Below are positions 7,350 through 14,639 of a DNA stretch of 20,687 bases, one piece after another. Each line of letters opens with the position of its first letter. The first letter of the stretch is position 1. Below the pieces are notes generated by a model. It was not told where the DNA came from and did no database searches. It worked only from the letters and a program-made list of their open reading frames with translations. The translations under genes were made by a program, and so were the position numbers. Origin of the DNA: Flavobacteriales bacterium UBA7690 (GTDB lineage: Bacteria; Bacteroidota; Bacteroidia; Flavobacteriales_F; PHOS-HE28); contig DLGQ01000048.1 of the NCBI GenBank assembly GCA_002482775.1, forward strand, positions 1 through 20,687. The letters are read 5' to 3'.

Positions 7350-8999
7350 TTACCGTGTGATGGTCACCGTGCCGGTGAGCGACTCTTCTTCACCCGTGCC
7401 GCGGTCCGCTACGTAGGTCAGCACCCAGAAGTAGACGCCATCGGGCACGTCGTTGCCGGACGGGGACTTGCCGTACCACCGGAAGTTGGGCTGGGTGCTG
7501 GTGAACAGTTCCTGCCCCCACCGGTTGAAGATGGAGATGCTCATGCTACCGATGCCTTTGATGGCCAAGGGGGCGAAGAACGCGTTGCTGGCGTCGCCGT
7601 TCGGGGTGAAGATGTTGGGCATCTCCAGCGCGAAGAGGCACGAGTCCACGCTGATGGTGATGCTGTCCGTGTAGGCGCAACGCCCCAGGGAAGCGGTGAT
7701 GGTGTAGGTACCCGCTTCGTCCACTTCGCGTGCTGGGCCTACTTCGCCATCTTCCCAGATGTACTTCGCCCCGTTCAAGGCCTGCACATGGATCATCGTG
7801 CGGTCGCCTTCGCACAGCACGATGTCCGGACCCAGTTCGGCATCCAGTTCGGGACGGTAATCCACCACCACGGTGTCAGGCTCCCAGTTGCAGGAGGGGT
7901 GGCCAAGTTGTACACTATACGTCCCCGGTGCGCTTACTGTGTAGGTGGGGGCGGTACTGCCGTCCTGCCAGGTGTAGCTGGCATCGGGGCGTGTGGCATC
8001 CAGCACCAAGGTCTCGCCAGCGCAAAGCACCGAGTCCGGGCCCAGGTCCAGATCTTGCGCGCAGACATCGGAGGCGTACGCCACGAACATCAAGTTCATC
8101 AGGTTGTCGTCCGGACTTCCGCTGGGGCAGTGGGTGTAGGTCACCTGGAACGATGTGGCCCCGTCGGCGACCAGGGTGGCGAGGTTCGTGAGCACATCCG
8201 GGCCGTTGATCGCTTGGTCGATGTTGTCGTCGCTGAGCCCGGTGAATTCTTCGTTGCTGAATTTGAAGGAGGCCGATGCACCGAAGGAGCTCACCGCGTT
8301 CTCGTCGTTGCCGCCGAAAGAGCCCAAGGCCGTGCCGTTCACGCTCATGTATTCACAGTCCTGCAGGCCGATGTTGCAATAGCTGGCCATGGTAGCGAAG
8401 GCCACACCACCGGCGATCTGCATGGGTGCCGTGGTGGTCACCGTGTATTGTTCCACGGGCATGCTGTTCTGGTCGCACCAGAAGAGATCCGTCCACACCT
8501 CGCCGTCCGTGGCGCGCTCGTAGGCGATCACCAGGGTGAAATCAACGAAGTGGTTGAACAAGGCTTCGGTGGGCGGTACTACGATGGTGTAGCCCACCAC
8601 GGCAGGGTCCAGTACCGTGGTCAGGTCCAACTGGTGAAGGACCACCGTTCCGTAAGGTGGTGCCACATAGTTGAACGCACTTTCCGTGGTGGTAGGCCCG
8701 AAGAGGTATTCTATCCCGTTCAACTTCACGATGGTGGGTTGCACATTGCCCCCGACCTCGATCCCATACAACGTGGCCTTGCGGATGGTGCTGCCCGGCG
8801 GGATCGGCATATCGAACACGCCACCGCCGAAGTTGGTGGTGCCCAACGAGAAATTGCCCACGACCACACCGCCGTGGTAGTTGTCCGTCCAGACCGGTAG
8901 TTGCGCGCGAAGAAGGGCGGGAACGAGCAGGAGCAGGGCGCCAAGTACGTAGGGTAAAGAGAAACCCTTACAGCAGCCTTGAGAAGGTGATGTGTGCAT
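7350..8999 (-). CDS. large secreted protein with gliding-motility/T9SS type B C-terminal domain
   Basis: A protein of 549 residues. The start is placed at MHTSPSQGCCKGF because it begins a signal peptide ending near 'LLLLVPALLRAQ' (residue 33); an upstream in-frame ATG at 9152 adds only charged, non-signal residues. Residues about 34-317 form a beta-rich domain beginning 'LPVWTDNYHGGVVVGNFS', with 'TDLFWCDQNSMPVEQYTV' in the middle; I do not recognise it with certainty, and a DUF3344-like relation is only possible. Residues about 318-454 hold two Ig/PKD-like repeats, each opening 'LGPD.VLC.G' and closing 'GTY'. Residues about 455-549 are the CHU_C/type B sorting domain ('PNIFTPNGD', 'ISIFNRWGQELF', 'DVPDGVYFWVLTY'). 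By family knowledge such proteins are exported by T9SS to the cell surface. Two antisense frames over this gene are long but carry no recognisable protein. Confidence 0.85.
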   Translation of the reverse strand: MHTSPSQGCCKGFSLPYVLGALLLLVPALLRAQLPVWTDNYHGGVVVGNFSLGTTNFGGGVFDMPIPPGSTIRKATLYGIEVGGNVQPTIVKLNGIEYLFGPTTTESAFNYVAPPYGTVVLHQLDLTTVLDPAVVGYTIVVPPTEALFNHFVDFTLVIAYERATDGEVWTDLFWCDQNSMPVEQYTVTTTAPMQIAGGVAFATMASYCNIGLQDCEYMSVNGTALGSFGGNDENAVSSFGASASFKFSNEEFTGLSDDNIDQAINGPDVLTNLATLVADGATSFQVTYTHCPSGSPDDNLMNLMFVAYASDVCAQDLDLGPDSVLCAGETLVLDATRPDASYTWQDGSTAPTYTVSAPGTYSVQLGHPSCNWEPDTVVVDYRPELDAELGPDIVLCEGDRTMIHVQALNGAKYIWEDGEVGPAREVDEAGTYTITASLGRCAYTDSITISVDSCLFALEMPNIFTPNGDASNAFFAPLAIKGIGSMSISIFNRWGQELFTSTQPNFRWYGKSPSGNDVPDGVYFWVLTYVADRGTGEEESLTGTVTITR

Positions 9000-9103
9000 G
9001 AGAGATCGGTACGGCCACGTGGCTGAGAGACCGCCATGGCGAAGAGAGGACGTAAAGGTGCGATTAATCCGTTGCCCGCGATGTGGCCGAAAAGGTTCTG
9101 GTG

Positions 9104-9134
9104 CCCAGGAACCAGCGCCCTGTTCGTTCCTGGG
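9104..9134. promoter_or_regulatory. perfect 9-bp inverted repeat between divergent genes
   Basis: CCCAGGAAC (9104-9112) and GTTCCTGGG (9126-9134) are exact inverse complements separated by 13 nt. The dyad lies between two divergent start codons (8999 minus, 9153 plus), 6 nt before a -7-like TACTTTCA box. It could be an operator for either gene or a hairpin in the leader of the minus-strand gene. Confidence 0.45.
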
Positions 9135-9140
9135 ATCTGC

Positions 9141-9148
9141 TACTTTCA
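9141..9148 (+). promoter_or_regulatory. candidate -7 box for the TonB-domain gene
   Basis: TACTTTCA ends only 4 nt before the ATG at 9153. If used, it would give a very short or absent leader. It differs from TAnnTTTG in the last two positions, so confidence is low. Confidence 0.3.
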
Positions 9149-9152
9149 CCAC

Positions 9153-9620
9153 ATGAAAACGCGCACCATCTCCCTGCTCGTGGGCCTCGTACTGGGTACT
9201 TCAACCTACGCACAACAAGAGGTCATCAGCGAACCCCCTGTGGAAGCTCCTGCTGCACAAACCCCACCGGATGACGGAAAGGAGGTCTTCACCATGGTGG
9301 AACAGATGCCGGAGTTCCCCGGTGGACAGCAGGCCATGATGACGTTCATGCAGAAGCACCTGGTGTATCCGGAAGATGCGCGCGAGGCGGGCATACAGGG
9401 CCGGGTGATCCTCGGTTTCGTGGTGAAGTCCGATGGCAGTATCGCCGATGTTTCCGTGCTGCGCGGTGTTCAAGAAGCCCCTTCCTTGGACGCTGAAGCC
9501 GTGCGCGTGGTGAAGTCCATGCCTAAGTGGCGCCCGGGCTTCCAAGGAGGCAAAGCGGTGAACACCAAGTTCAACCTGCCGGTGAGTTTCCGACTGGACC
9601 AGGATCCAGAGAAGAAGTAG
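9153..9620 (+). CDS. secreted TonB C-terminal-domain protein
   Basis: A protein of 155 residues. MKTRTISLLVGLVLGTSTYA followed by QQE reads as a cleavable signal peptide rather than a membrane anchor. A short Pro/Ala/Glu-rich linker leads to 'MPEFPGGQQAMMTFMQKHL' and a complete TonB C-terminal domain (about residues 65-147: 'YPEDAREAGIQGRVILGFVV', then 'SMPKWRPGFQGGKAVNTKF'). Canonical TonB transfers proton-motive energy to outer-membrane receptors and needs an N-terminal transmembrane anchor to ExbBD, which this protein lacks. It is therefore better described as a stand-alone periplasmic TonB_C protein, common in Bacteroidota, with no assigned role. The 117 bp of upstream open frame is rejected because it lacks a signal and contains the inverted repeat and promoter-like box. 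Confidence 0.85.
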   Translation: MKTRTISLLVGLVLGTSTYAQQEVISEPPVEAPAAQTPPDDGKEVFTMVEQMPEFPGGQQAMMTFMQKHLVYPEDAREAGIQGRVILGFVVKSDGSIADVSVLRGVQEAPSLDAEAVRVVKSMPKWRPGFQGGKAVNTKFNLPVSFRLDQDPEKK

Positions 9621-9649
9621 CGCCTGCTACTGCGGATGGGGCGTTGTGC

Positions 9650-9657
9650 TTCCTTTG
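9650..9657 (+). promoter_or_regulatory. possible -7 box that supports the 9666 start
   Basis: TTCCTTTG, one mismatch from TAnnTTTG, ends 8 nt before ATG 9666. It lies inside the region that would be coding if ATG 9636 were used, and so weakly favours the later start. Confidence 0.25.
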
Positions 9658-9665
9658 GTGGAACG

Positions 9666-10541
9666 ATGCGCGCCTTCTTTTACGGCAATTGGGGCTATGG
9701 CCTTTTCGCGGTAGCGCTGTGCATCGAGGCCGCGCTGCAACAACAGGTGGCGCTCAACGGGCCGTTGTACCATGCCATCACCTTCCTGGCCGTGGTGGTG
9801 TTCTACAACCATGCATACCGCGGTCATGCTACCGACGGTGGCAACGATGACCGTGCCCGATGGTATGCCGTGCATGGGCGCACCCAACGCGGCGTGCAAT
9901 TGGTCCTGGTAGCCCTGCTGGCGATCTGTTGCGCATGGGCGATCCACCGAACGTGGGAGCGGCTGCTCGGCATGGGGTGGCACCACCTGGTCCTATTCGT
10001 CGTGTTCCCTGCCGTGGGTGCCGCCTATTACGGCAATGGCAAAGTGGGCTTGCGGCAGGTGGGGTGGTTGAAGCCGTTCGTCCTCGGCTTCGTGTGGGCC
10101 GGTGTGGTCACGGTCTATCCGGTGCTCGTGCGTTGCCTATTGGATGGATCCGCGGTGCCGGATGTCGGTGTTAGCGTGCGGCTCTTCTTCAAGAACATGA
10201 TGTTCGTGGCCGTGCTCGCCGTGCTGTTCGACATCAAGGACCACGCCGGCGACCACCGCAATTCCCTGCGCACCTTCGTGGTGCAACGCGGCCTGCGCAC
10301 CACGCTGTTCCGCATCGTGCTGCCCCTCACGTTGCTGGGGCTGGTCACCTTCCTCGGCTATGGCGCTGCTAGCGGGTTCAGCTTCATGAAGATCCTGTTG
10401 AACACCGTGCCCTTCATCGCGTTGGTGGCCGTGATCTACGCCTTGCGGAAGCGACGTTCCATCCTGTACTACCTCGTTGTTGTCGATGGTCTCATGCTGG
10501 TGAAGGCCGTTTGCGGAAGCGTGGCCATGCGGTGGTTCTGA
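9666..10541 (+). CDS. UbiA-superfamily-like integral membrane protein with only the second Asp motif
   Basis: A protein of 291 residues with about eight hydrophobic helices. Near residues 189-196 it shows D-I-K-D-H-A-G-D followed by 'HRNSLRT', which resembles the second Asp-rich motif of UbiA-type prenyltransferases (DxxDxxxD). The first motif (NDxxDxxxD) should lie after the second hydrophobic segment; there the sequence reads FYNHAYRGH (residues 46-54) with no Asp. UbiA family members attach isoprenoid chains to aromatic acceptors; with one metal-binding motif missing, catalysis in this protein is uncertain. The start at 9666 (MRAFFYGNWG) is preferred over 9636. It follows the TonB-domain gene by 45 nt and precedes the rhomboid gene by 37 nt on the same strand. 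Assignment is by pattern only. Confidence 0.6.
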   Translation: MRAFFYGNWGYGLFAVALCIEAALQQQVALNGPLYHAITFLAVVVFYNHAYRGHATDGGNDDRARWYAVHGRTQRGVQLVLVALLAICCAWAIHRTWERLLGMGWHHLVLFVVFPAVGAAYYGNGKVGLRQVGWLKPFVLGFVWAGVVTVYPVLVRCLLDGSAVPDVGVSVRLFFKNMMFVAVLAVLFDIKDHAGDHRNSLRTFVVQRGLRTTLFRIVLPLTLLGLVTFLGYGAASGFSFMKILLNTVPFIALVAVIYALRKRRSILYYLVVVDGLMLVKAVCGSVAMRWF

Positions 10542-10561
10542 TCGTGGATCACCCTGTTCGA

Positions 10562-10569
10562 TACCTTTC
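10562..10569 (+). promoter_or_regulatory. candidate -7 box for the rhomboid gene
   Basis: TACCTTTC, one mismatch from TAnnTTTG, ends 9 nt before the ATG at 10579 in the 37-nt gap after the UbiA-like gene. No clear -33 element. Confidence 0.35.
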
Positions 10570-10578
10570 CGCTCGCCC

Positions 10579-11349
10579 ATGTTCCCTTACCACGACGAGA
10601 ACAAGACCCAACGCACGCCGTACGTCACCTTCGTGCTCATCGGCCTCAACGTGCTGGCCTGGCTTCTCGTGCAAGGTGCTGGCTCGGCTTACGAACTGGC
10701 CGTTTCCGTGTGCAACTTCGGGTTGATCCCCGGCGAATTCACCGGTAGCGCCGAACCCGGCACCGGCTTCCTGATGGCCGAGGACCTGGCCTGCGTGGTG
10801 GATCCCGGCAGGCAGTTCCACACGGTGCTCACCTCCATGTTCATGCACGGTTCGTGGATGCACTTGCTGGGCAACATGTGGTTCCTGTGGCTCTTCGGCA
10901 ACAACGTGGAAGATTCCATGACGCGCACACGCTTCGTGCTGTTCTACCTCCTCTGTGGCTTGGGTGCTGCGCTGCTCCAGGTCTACACCGATCCTTCTTC
11001 AGTGATCCCCATGGTGGGTGCTTCGGGCGCCATCAGCGGTGTGATGGGGGCTTACCTCTTGCTCTTCCCACGGGTGAAGGTCTTCGTCTTCGTGCCCTTG
11101 GGTTTCATCCCGTTCAACTTCGCGCTACCCGCGTGGACCATGTTGCTCTACTGGTTCGGCCTGCAGCTGGTGGGCGGTTTCGGTGGCGTGATGAACGAGG
11201 CCAGCGGCGGTGTGGCGTTCTGGGCGCACGTGGGTGGTTTCGCGGCGGGACTTCTGCTGATCAAACTGTTCGTGTGCAAGCCGGAACTGCAAGCACATGA
11301 GCACGGGCATTGGCAGCCGGGACCGAGGGGCAGGGTGGTGCGGTGGTAG
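10579..11349 (+). CDS. rhomboid family intramembrane serine protease
   Basis: A protein of 256 residues with six to seven membrane segments. It shows the rhomboid features in order: 'FTSMFMHGSWMHLLGNMWFL'-type segment with His90, His95 and Asn99 (here read from 'LTSMFMHGSW' and 'MHLLGNMWFLW'), the catalytic serine motif G-A-S-G with Ser149 ('VGASGAISGVMGAYLLLFP'), and the catalytic histidine His217 in 'WAHVGGFAAGLLL'. The Ser-His dyad is therefore intact and an active protease is expected. Rhomboids cut membrane proteins within or near their transmembrane helices; the substrate is not predictable. The C-terminal tail is short, polar and Pro/Arg/His-rich. The gene ends 53 nt from the convergent AI-2E transporter gene. 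Confidence 0.93.
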   Translation: MFPYHDENKTQRTPYVTFVLIGLNVLAWLLVQGAGSAYELAVSVCNFGLIPGEFTGSAEPGTGFLMAEDLACVVDPGRQFHTVLTSMFMHGSWMHLLGNMWFLWLFGNNVEDSMTRTRFVLFYLLCGLGAALLQVYTDPSSVIPMVGASGAISGVMGAYLLLFPRVKVFVFVPLGFIPFNFALPAWTMLLYWFGLQLVGGFGGVMNEASGGVAFWAHVGGFAAGLLLIKLFVCKPELQAHEHGHWQPGPRGRVVRW

Positions 11350-11373
11350 GCAGATGAACTGATACCGGTACCT

Positions 11374-11387
11374 GCGAAGGACTTCGC
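11374..11387. terminator. weak hairpin between convergent genes
   Basis: GCGAA and TTCGC pair around a GGAC loop (one more pair is possible) in the 53-nt gap between the rhomboid and AI-2E genes. There is no T-run on either side, so termination is only a guess. Confidence 0.2.
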
Positions 11388-11402
11388 TCCACGGAACGAA
11401 CA

Positions 11403-12545
11403 TCATCCGGGTTGAACGGGCGGTCGTATTGCTGCTTTCGATCTGCTCGTGAATATGCCGTGCGGCGACTTGGGCTGGTCATCGCCCAACAGGTAGCCGA
11501 AGGGCTGCAACCCATCGGAATGGTCGAAGATCACTTTCAGCATGGCGGCGATGGGCAGGGAAAGGAACATGCCGGGCACGCCCCAGATGGCACCACCCAC
11601 CATCACCGCGACAAGCGATACCAGCGCGTTCAACTGCACACGCGCACCCACGATACGCGGAACGATGATGTTGTTGTCCAGGAACTGCACGGCAGCATAC
11701 AGCGCTAGCACCCACAATGCCGCGCTGGGTTCCATCGTCGCCAACGCGATCAACATCGGTAATGCCGTGGCGATCATCATACCGATGTACGGGATCAGGT
11801 TGAGTACCGCGGAGATCACCGCGAGCAATAACGCGTACTGCACGCCGATCGCCATCAGCCCCAACCAGTTCAGCGTGGCCACGATGCCCGCTTCCAGGAT
11901 CAAGCCCATGAGGTAGCTGCCCACCACGCCGCGCAATTTCTTCAACGTGGTGCGCACCTGCGGATGGCGTTCGGGTTTGAACAGCCGCGCGATGAAACCG
12001 AGCAGCAGGTGTTTGTACAGCAGGATCAAAAAGGTGAACACCGGCAACAAGAAGAAGAACGCGAACAAGGTGCCCACGGTGGTCAAGGTCTGGCCCACCA
12101 GCGTGCCGCCTTTCTCCATGCTCTCGGTCTTCACCTTTTCCACGGCCTCCGCCACTTCCTGGCGTTTCATGTTGAATGCCCCCTGTGCCCACCGCTGCAT
12201 GTCCTTCCCCAAAGCGTTCCACTTCTTCTCCAGGTCGGGCATGGCCTCGCTGAAATGTGCCGCTTGTGTCGCGATGAAGTAACCTATGCCTGCCATGAAC
12301 AGCATGGCGAACAAGATGCTCACGCTGATGCCGATCCAGCGCGGGATCCGCCACTTCACCATGCGCTCCACCACGGGATCCAGCAGCATGGCCAGCAGCA
12401 GTGCGAAGAGGATGGGGACGATGACGGCTTGCCCGGCGCGCAGGGCATACACGAAGACGACCAGGCCGATCATCGTGATGCTCAACTTCATGTAGTTGGG
12501 CTGGATGATCAATGTACCGTTGTCAGCAGAAGAAGGTGTGGGCAT
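11403..12545 (-). CDS. AI-2E/PerM family transporter
   Basis: A protein of 380 residues with about eight membrane segments. The family pattern is clear: N-terminal 'VPILFALLLAMLLDPVVERM', a soluble helical stretch near residues 100-145 rich in Lys and Glu, then the conserved C-terminal core 'NLIPYIGMMIATALPMLIAL' and 'QFLDNNIIVPRIVGARVQLN', followed by 'GAIWGVPGMFLSLPIAAMLK'. Members are variously assigned to autoinducer-2 export or Na+/H+ antiport; the true substrate here is unknown. The start at MPTPSSADNG is chosen because the 39 in-frame residues before it are Arg/His-rich and lie in the divergent promoter region. A later start at MKLSITMIGL is possible. It is divergent from the CsbD gene across 209 nt. 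Confidence 0.88.
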   Translation of the reverse strand: MPTPSSADNGTLIIQPNYMKLSITMIGLVVFVYALRAGQAVIVPILFALLLAMLLDPVVERMVKWRIPRWIGISVSILFAMLFMAGIGYFIATQAAHFSEAMPDLEKKWNALGKDMQRWAQGAFNMKRQEVAEAVEKVKTESMEKGGTLVGQTLTTVGTLFAFFFLLPVFTFLILLYKHLLLGFIARLFKPERHPQVRTTLKKLRGVVGSYLMGLILEAGIVATLNWLGLMAIGVQYALLLAVISAVLNLIPYIGMMIATALPMLIALATMEPSAALWVLALYAAVQFLDNNIIVPRIVGARVQLNALVSLVAVMVGGAIWGVPGMFLSLPIAAMLKVIFDHSDGLQPFGYLLGDDQPKSPHGIFTSRSKAAIRPPVQPG

Positions 12546-12754
12546 GGGGTGGTGGTGTGGTGCCACTCTTGCGGGAACCATGCCGTTCCGGAATGCGCCT
12601 GTTCTATGGTCTTTTCGGTGAACACATTTCCCGATCGGGGTGCGAAATCCTCGCGGCTCCACACCCCTTCACCTTGGATCGTACTTGGGCATCCTGCATT
12701 CCCGGATCGGCCCGAAAGCTGTGGTGCTGCCAACGAACGAATACCAACCCTATC

Positions 12755-12964
12755 ATGAGTGCAACAACCGACAAGCTGAAAGGCAACTGGAACGAGCTCA
12801 AAGGCAAACTCAAACAGGAGTACGCCGACCTCACCGACAATGATCTCCTCTATGTGGAGGGGAAGGAAGATGAACTCTACGGCCGCCTGCAGCAGAAGCT
12901 GGGGCAGTCCAAAGAGGAAGTGCATTCGACGCTTGAGCGTTTGGGCAAGCCTACGAACAAGTAG
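12755..12964 (+). CDS. CsbD family stress protein
   Basis: A 69-residue, highly charged protein matching the CsbD family in length and opening: MSATTDKLKGNWNELKGKLK, followed by 'YADLTDNDLLYVEGKEDELY' and a helical C-terminus. CsbD-like proteins are small, abundant general-stress proteins of unknown biochemical function. Start chosen because the family begins just before 'KLKGNWNELKG'; the longer in-frame opening from 12512 lies in the divergent intergenic region. A stem-loop with a pyrimidine tail follows 31 nt after the stop codon, suggesting a monocistronic message. Confidence 0.9.
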   Translation: MSATTDKLKGNWNELKGKLKQEYADLTDNDLLYVEGKEDELYGRLQQKLGQSKEEVHSTLERLGKPTNK

Positions 12965-12995
12965 GTCCACCAACCGCACAGCACGGATCGGGGGA

Positions 12996-13024
12996 GGTCC
13001 GGGAGAGATCCCGGGCCTTCTTCC
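12996..13024 (+). terminator. rho-independent-type terminator after the CsbD gene
   Basis: GGTCCGGGA (12996-13004) pairs with TCCCGGGCC (13009-13017) around a GAGA (GNRA-type) loop: nine pairs, one of them G-T. It is followed by TTCTTCC, a T-rich but imperfect tail. Confidence 0.6.
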
Positions 13025-13094
13025 GTTCCAGGCAGATCCTCAGCATCGCGCGGCGTGGGAATTGCGGCGTAGAGAACACTCAACTTTCCCGATC

Positions 13095-13274
13095 ATGACC
13101 GCACATTACGCAGACCCTGACTCCAACCGCACCAGCACGGAGATCCCGAAGACCGTGGGTGGTAGACCGGATGAATACATACCAGCAGCCACTGTTACGC
13201 CATCACCCCACGAGCGTGGCGAACTGTCCCCGCAAGAGGAGCAGGATGGTGTGCGGCATCATGTCGGAGGCTGA
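13095..13274 (+). CDS. small hydrophilic hypothetical protein, 59 residues
   Basis: MTAHYADPDSNRTSTEIPKT begins a short, polar, Pro/Glu/His-rich frame with no hydrophobic segment, ending 'EQDGVRHHVGG'. I do not recognise the family. Support for coding is indirect: a start codon downstream of the CsbD terminator, an upstream ACTTTCCC stretch reminiscent of the -7 boxes near other genes here, and a low-complexity composition typical of small stress or disordered proteins. There is no overlapping better candidate. It could equally be non-coding. Confidence 0.45.
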   Translation: MTAHYADPDSNRTSTEIPKTVGGRPDEYIPAATVTPSPHERGELSPQEEQDGVRHHVGG

Positions 13275-13373
13275 GGCTCCATCCACAGAGGTCGGTCCTA
13301 GCGCGACAGGGTGGGCTTGTAGGAAGTGCTGCATTCTCCCTTTCTTGCGGTGGTGCACGCAAGTTCTAACCTC

Positions 13374-14030
13374 ATGACCGCCCTCCAGGCCAAGCACCGC
13401 CTGCTGCAACACGCTGTCCTGGCCTGTGTGCTCATCTCAGCGGTGCTGTTCGCGATCGCCGCTGCGTTGTACCCCGGCGGCTCGTTGGCCGATCCCCACT
13501 CCGTCGGCTTCGTGTGGACGAAGAACTTCTTCAGCAACCTGTTCCAAGAGACCGCCATCAACGGTGTCGATAATCCCGGAAGGGGGTGGGCGCTTTTCGC
13601 CATGGCCGTCCATTGCATCGGCGATGGCCTCTTCTTCATCCGCATGTCCACCGTGATCACCGAGAAGCACGCCACCCGGGTGCTGCGCGTGATCGGCTAC
13701 GGCAACATCGCCTTCAACTTCATGATCGCTACGCCGCTGCACGATGCCATGGTCACCATCTCCAGTACACTCTCGCTGCTCGGGCTCTTCTACATCACGG
13801 TGTTCGTCCTGCGCTCACGGCTCCACTTCCTCAAGGTGTGCTGCGTCGCGTGTATGCTGCTCTTCTACTACACCTTGTTCCTCTATGGCGCTGGCGACTG
13901 GGGCCTGCTGGCGGTGATGCAGAAGGTGGCGCTAGTGTGTTCTGCGTTGCTGACATTGGGGCTGACGTACGGGACGAAGGCGGAGGACTTTGTGAACCGA
14001 GGCAAGGTTCCTCCTCACCGCAGCACATAG
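13374..14030 (+). CDS. six-helix integral membrane protein, DUF998-like
   Basis: A protein of 218 residues with about six hydrophobic helices (roughly residues 13-33, 70-90, 102-118, 127-147, 152-170, 178-197). The first periplasmic loop contains 'YPGGSLADPHSVGFVWTKNF' and 'NLFQETAINGVDNPGRGWAL', an arrangement that recalls DUF998-type membrane proteins, but I cannot confirm the family. The start is set at MTALQAKHRL; 16 earlier in-frame residues from 13326 are less hydrophilic and less plausible. Its last 16 nt overlap the 3' end of the convergent GNAT gene. Confidence 0.75.
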   Translation: MTALQAKHRLLQHAVLACVLISAVLFAIAAALYPGGSLADPHSVGFVWTKNFFSNLFQETAINGVDNPGRGWALFAMAVHCIGDGLFFIRMSTVITEKHATRVLRVIGYGNIAFNFMIATPLHDAMVTISSTLSLLGLFYITVFVLRSRLHFLKVCCVACMLLFYYTLFLYGAGDWGLLAVMQKVALVCSALLTLGLTYGTKAEDFVNRGKVPPHRST

Positions 14031-14494
14031 AGCAACTCCTCCACTTCGCTCTGCCGCGCCTGCGCGAATCCACGATCGGTGCCGTTCGCCACGAAGCCGC
14101 ACTTCTCCAGTACGCGTTGCGAGGCGATGTTGTCCGCCACCAAACGACCGTGCAAGGGGCGCTCCTTGAATTCCACAAGGAAGAGCCGCAAGGCCGTTGT
14201 CGCCACACCCTGGCCCCACACGCTGCGGTCCATCCAATACGTTACCTGGCGTTCGCCATGTAGCACCCAGCTGCCCACGGTGCCCACGACATTCCCGTTC
14301 TGCAGCACCACGAACATGACGATGCTCGGGTCCGTGAGCAGGCGCGTCCACTTCGTGATGTAGGCCTCTCGGTCGTTCAGGTCCGGCGCGGTGAACGCCG
14401 CCATCCGGTTCGCTTCCGCATCGGCTTGGAACTCCGCGAGGACGGGGAGGTCAGCTGGCGCGGTGGGGCGAAGGGTGATGGTGGGGGAGTTCAT
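14015..14494 (-). CDS. GNAT family N-acetyltransferase (RimJ/RimL-type)
   Basis: A protein of 159 residues covering a complete GNAT fold. It has 'ITLRPTAPADLPVLAEFQAD' at the N-terminus, beta strands 'VMFVVLQNGNVVGTVGSWVL', the acetyl-CoA loop 'WMDRSVWGQGVATTALRLFL' (residues about 87-106, with the RimJ-like WGQG-ATxA pattern) and the late motif 'NIASQRVLEKCGF'. It uses acetyl-CoA to acetylate an amine; the acceptor is unknown. Its first 35 codons are duplicated at 16017-16128. A 9-bp inverted repeat lies just upstream of the ATG. The 3' end overlaps the convergent membrane-protein gene by 16 nt. Confidence 0.9.
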   Translation of the reverse strand: MNSPTITLRPTAPADLPVLAEFQADAEANRMAAFTAPDLNDREAYITKWTRLLTDPSIVMFVVLQNGNVVGTVGSWVLHGERQVTYWMDRSVWGQGVATTALRLFLVEFKERPLHGRLVADNIASQRVLEKCGFVANGTDRGFAQARQSEVEELLYVLR

Positions 14495-14499
14495 TGGAA
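14394..14499 (-). repeat. direct repeat copy A: 5' end of the GNAT gene
   Basis: Positions 14394-14486 match 16017-16109 at 87 of 93 bases by hand alignment. After a 7-nt indel the match resumes at the start codon and the next five bases (CATTGGAA on the plus strand). Same orientation as copy B, 1,623 nt apart, bracketing the secreted-protein gene. Confidence 0.9.
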
Positions 14500-14503
14500 G
14501 CAG

Positions 14504-14538
14504 CTTGGGGCTTCGTGAAGCATTATGACAGCCCCAAG
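14504..14538. promoter_or_regulatory. 9-bp inverted repeat in the GNAT leader
   Basis: CTTGGGGCT (14504-14512) and AGCCCCAAG (14530-14538) are exact inverse complements around a 17-nt loop, starting 10 nt before the GNAT ATG and 102 nt after the stop codon of the preceding secreted-protein gene. It could be a terminator stem without a T-run or a leader hairpin. Confidence 0.4.
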
Positions 14539-14639
14539 GCTCCGTTGGGAGAATGGTAACTTCTGTCGGGATTGCTCAACTGAACAGGCATGCGCACCAG
14601 GGGACAATTACAGCTTGGTTCAGTTCCCCGAACCGCCTC

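Noticed and set aside
7788..8900. 370-residue plus-strand frame opposite the T9SS type B gene
   Set aside because: His/Val/Gly-rich shadow translation; the minus-strand gene has a signal peptide and a diagnostic C-terminal domain.
12546..12754. Extended N-termini for the AI-2E transporter and CsbD proteins
   Set aside because: The extensions overlap each other in the divergent intergenic region and do not match the family starts.
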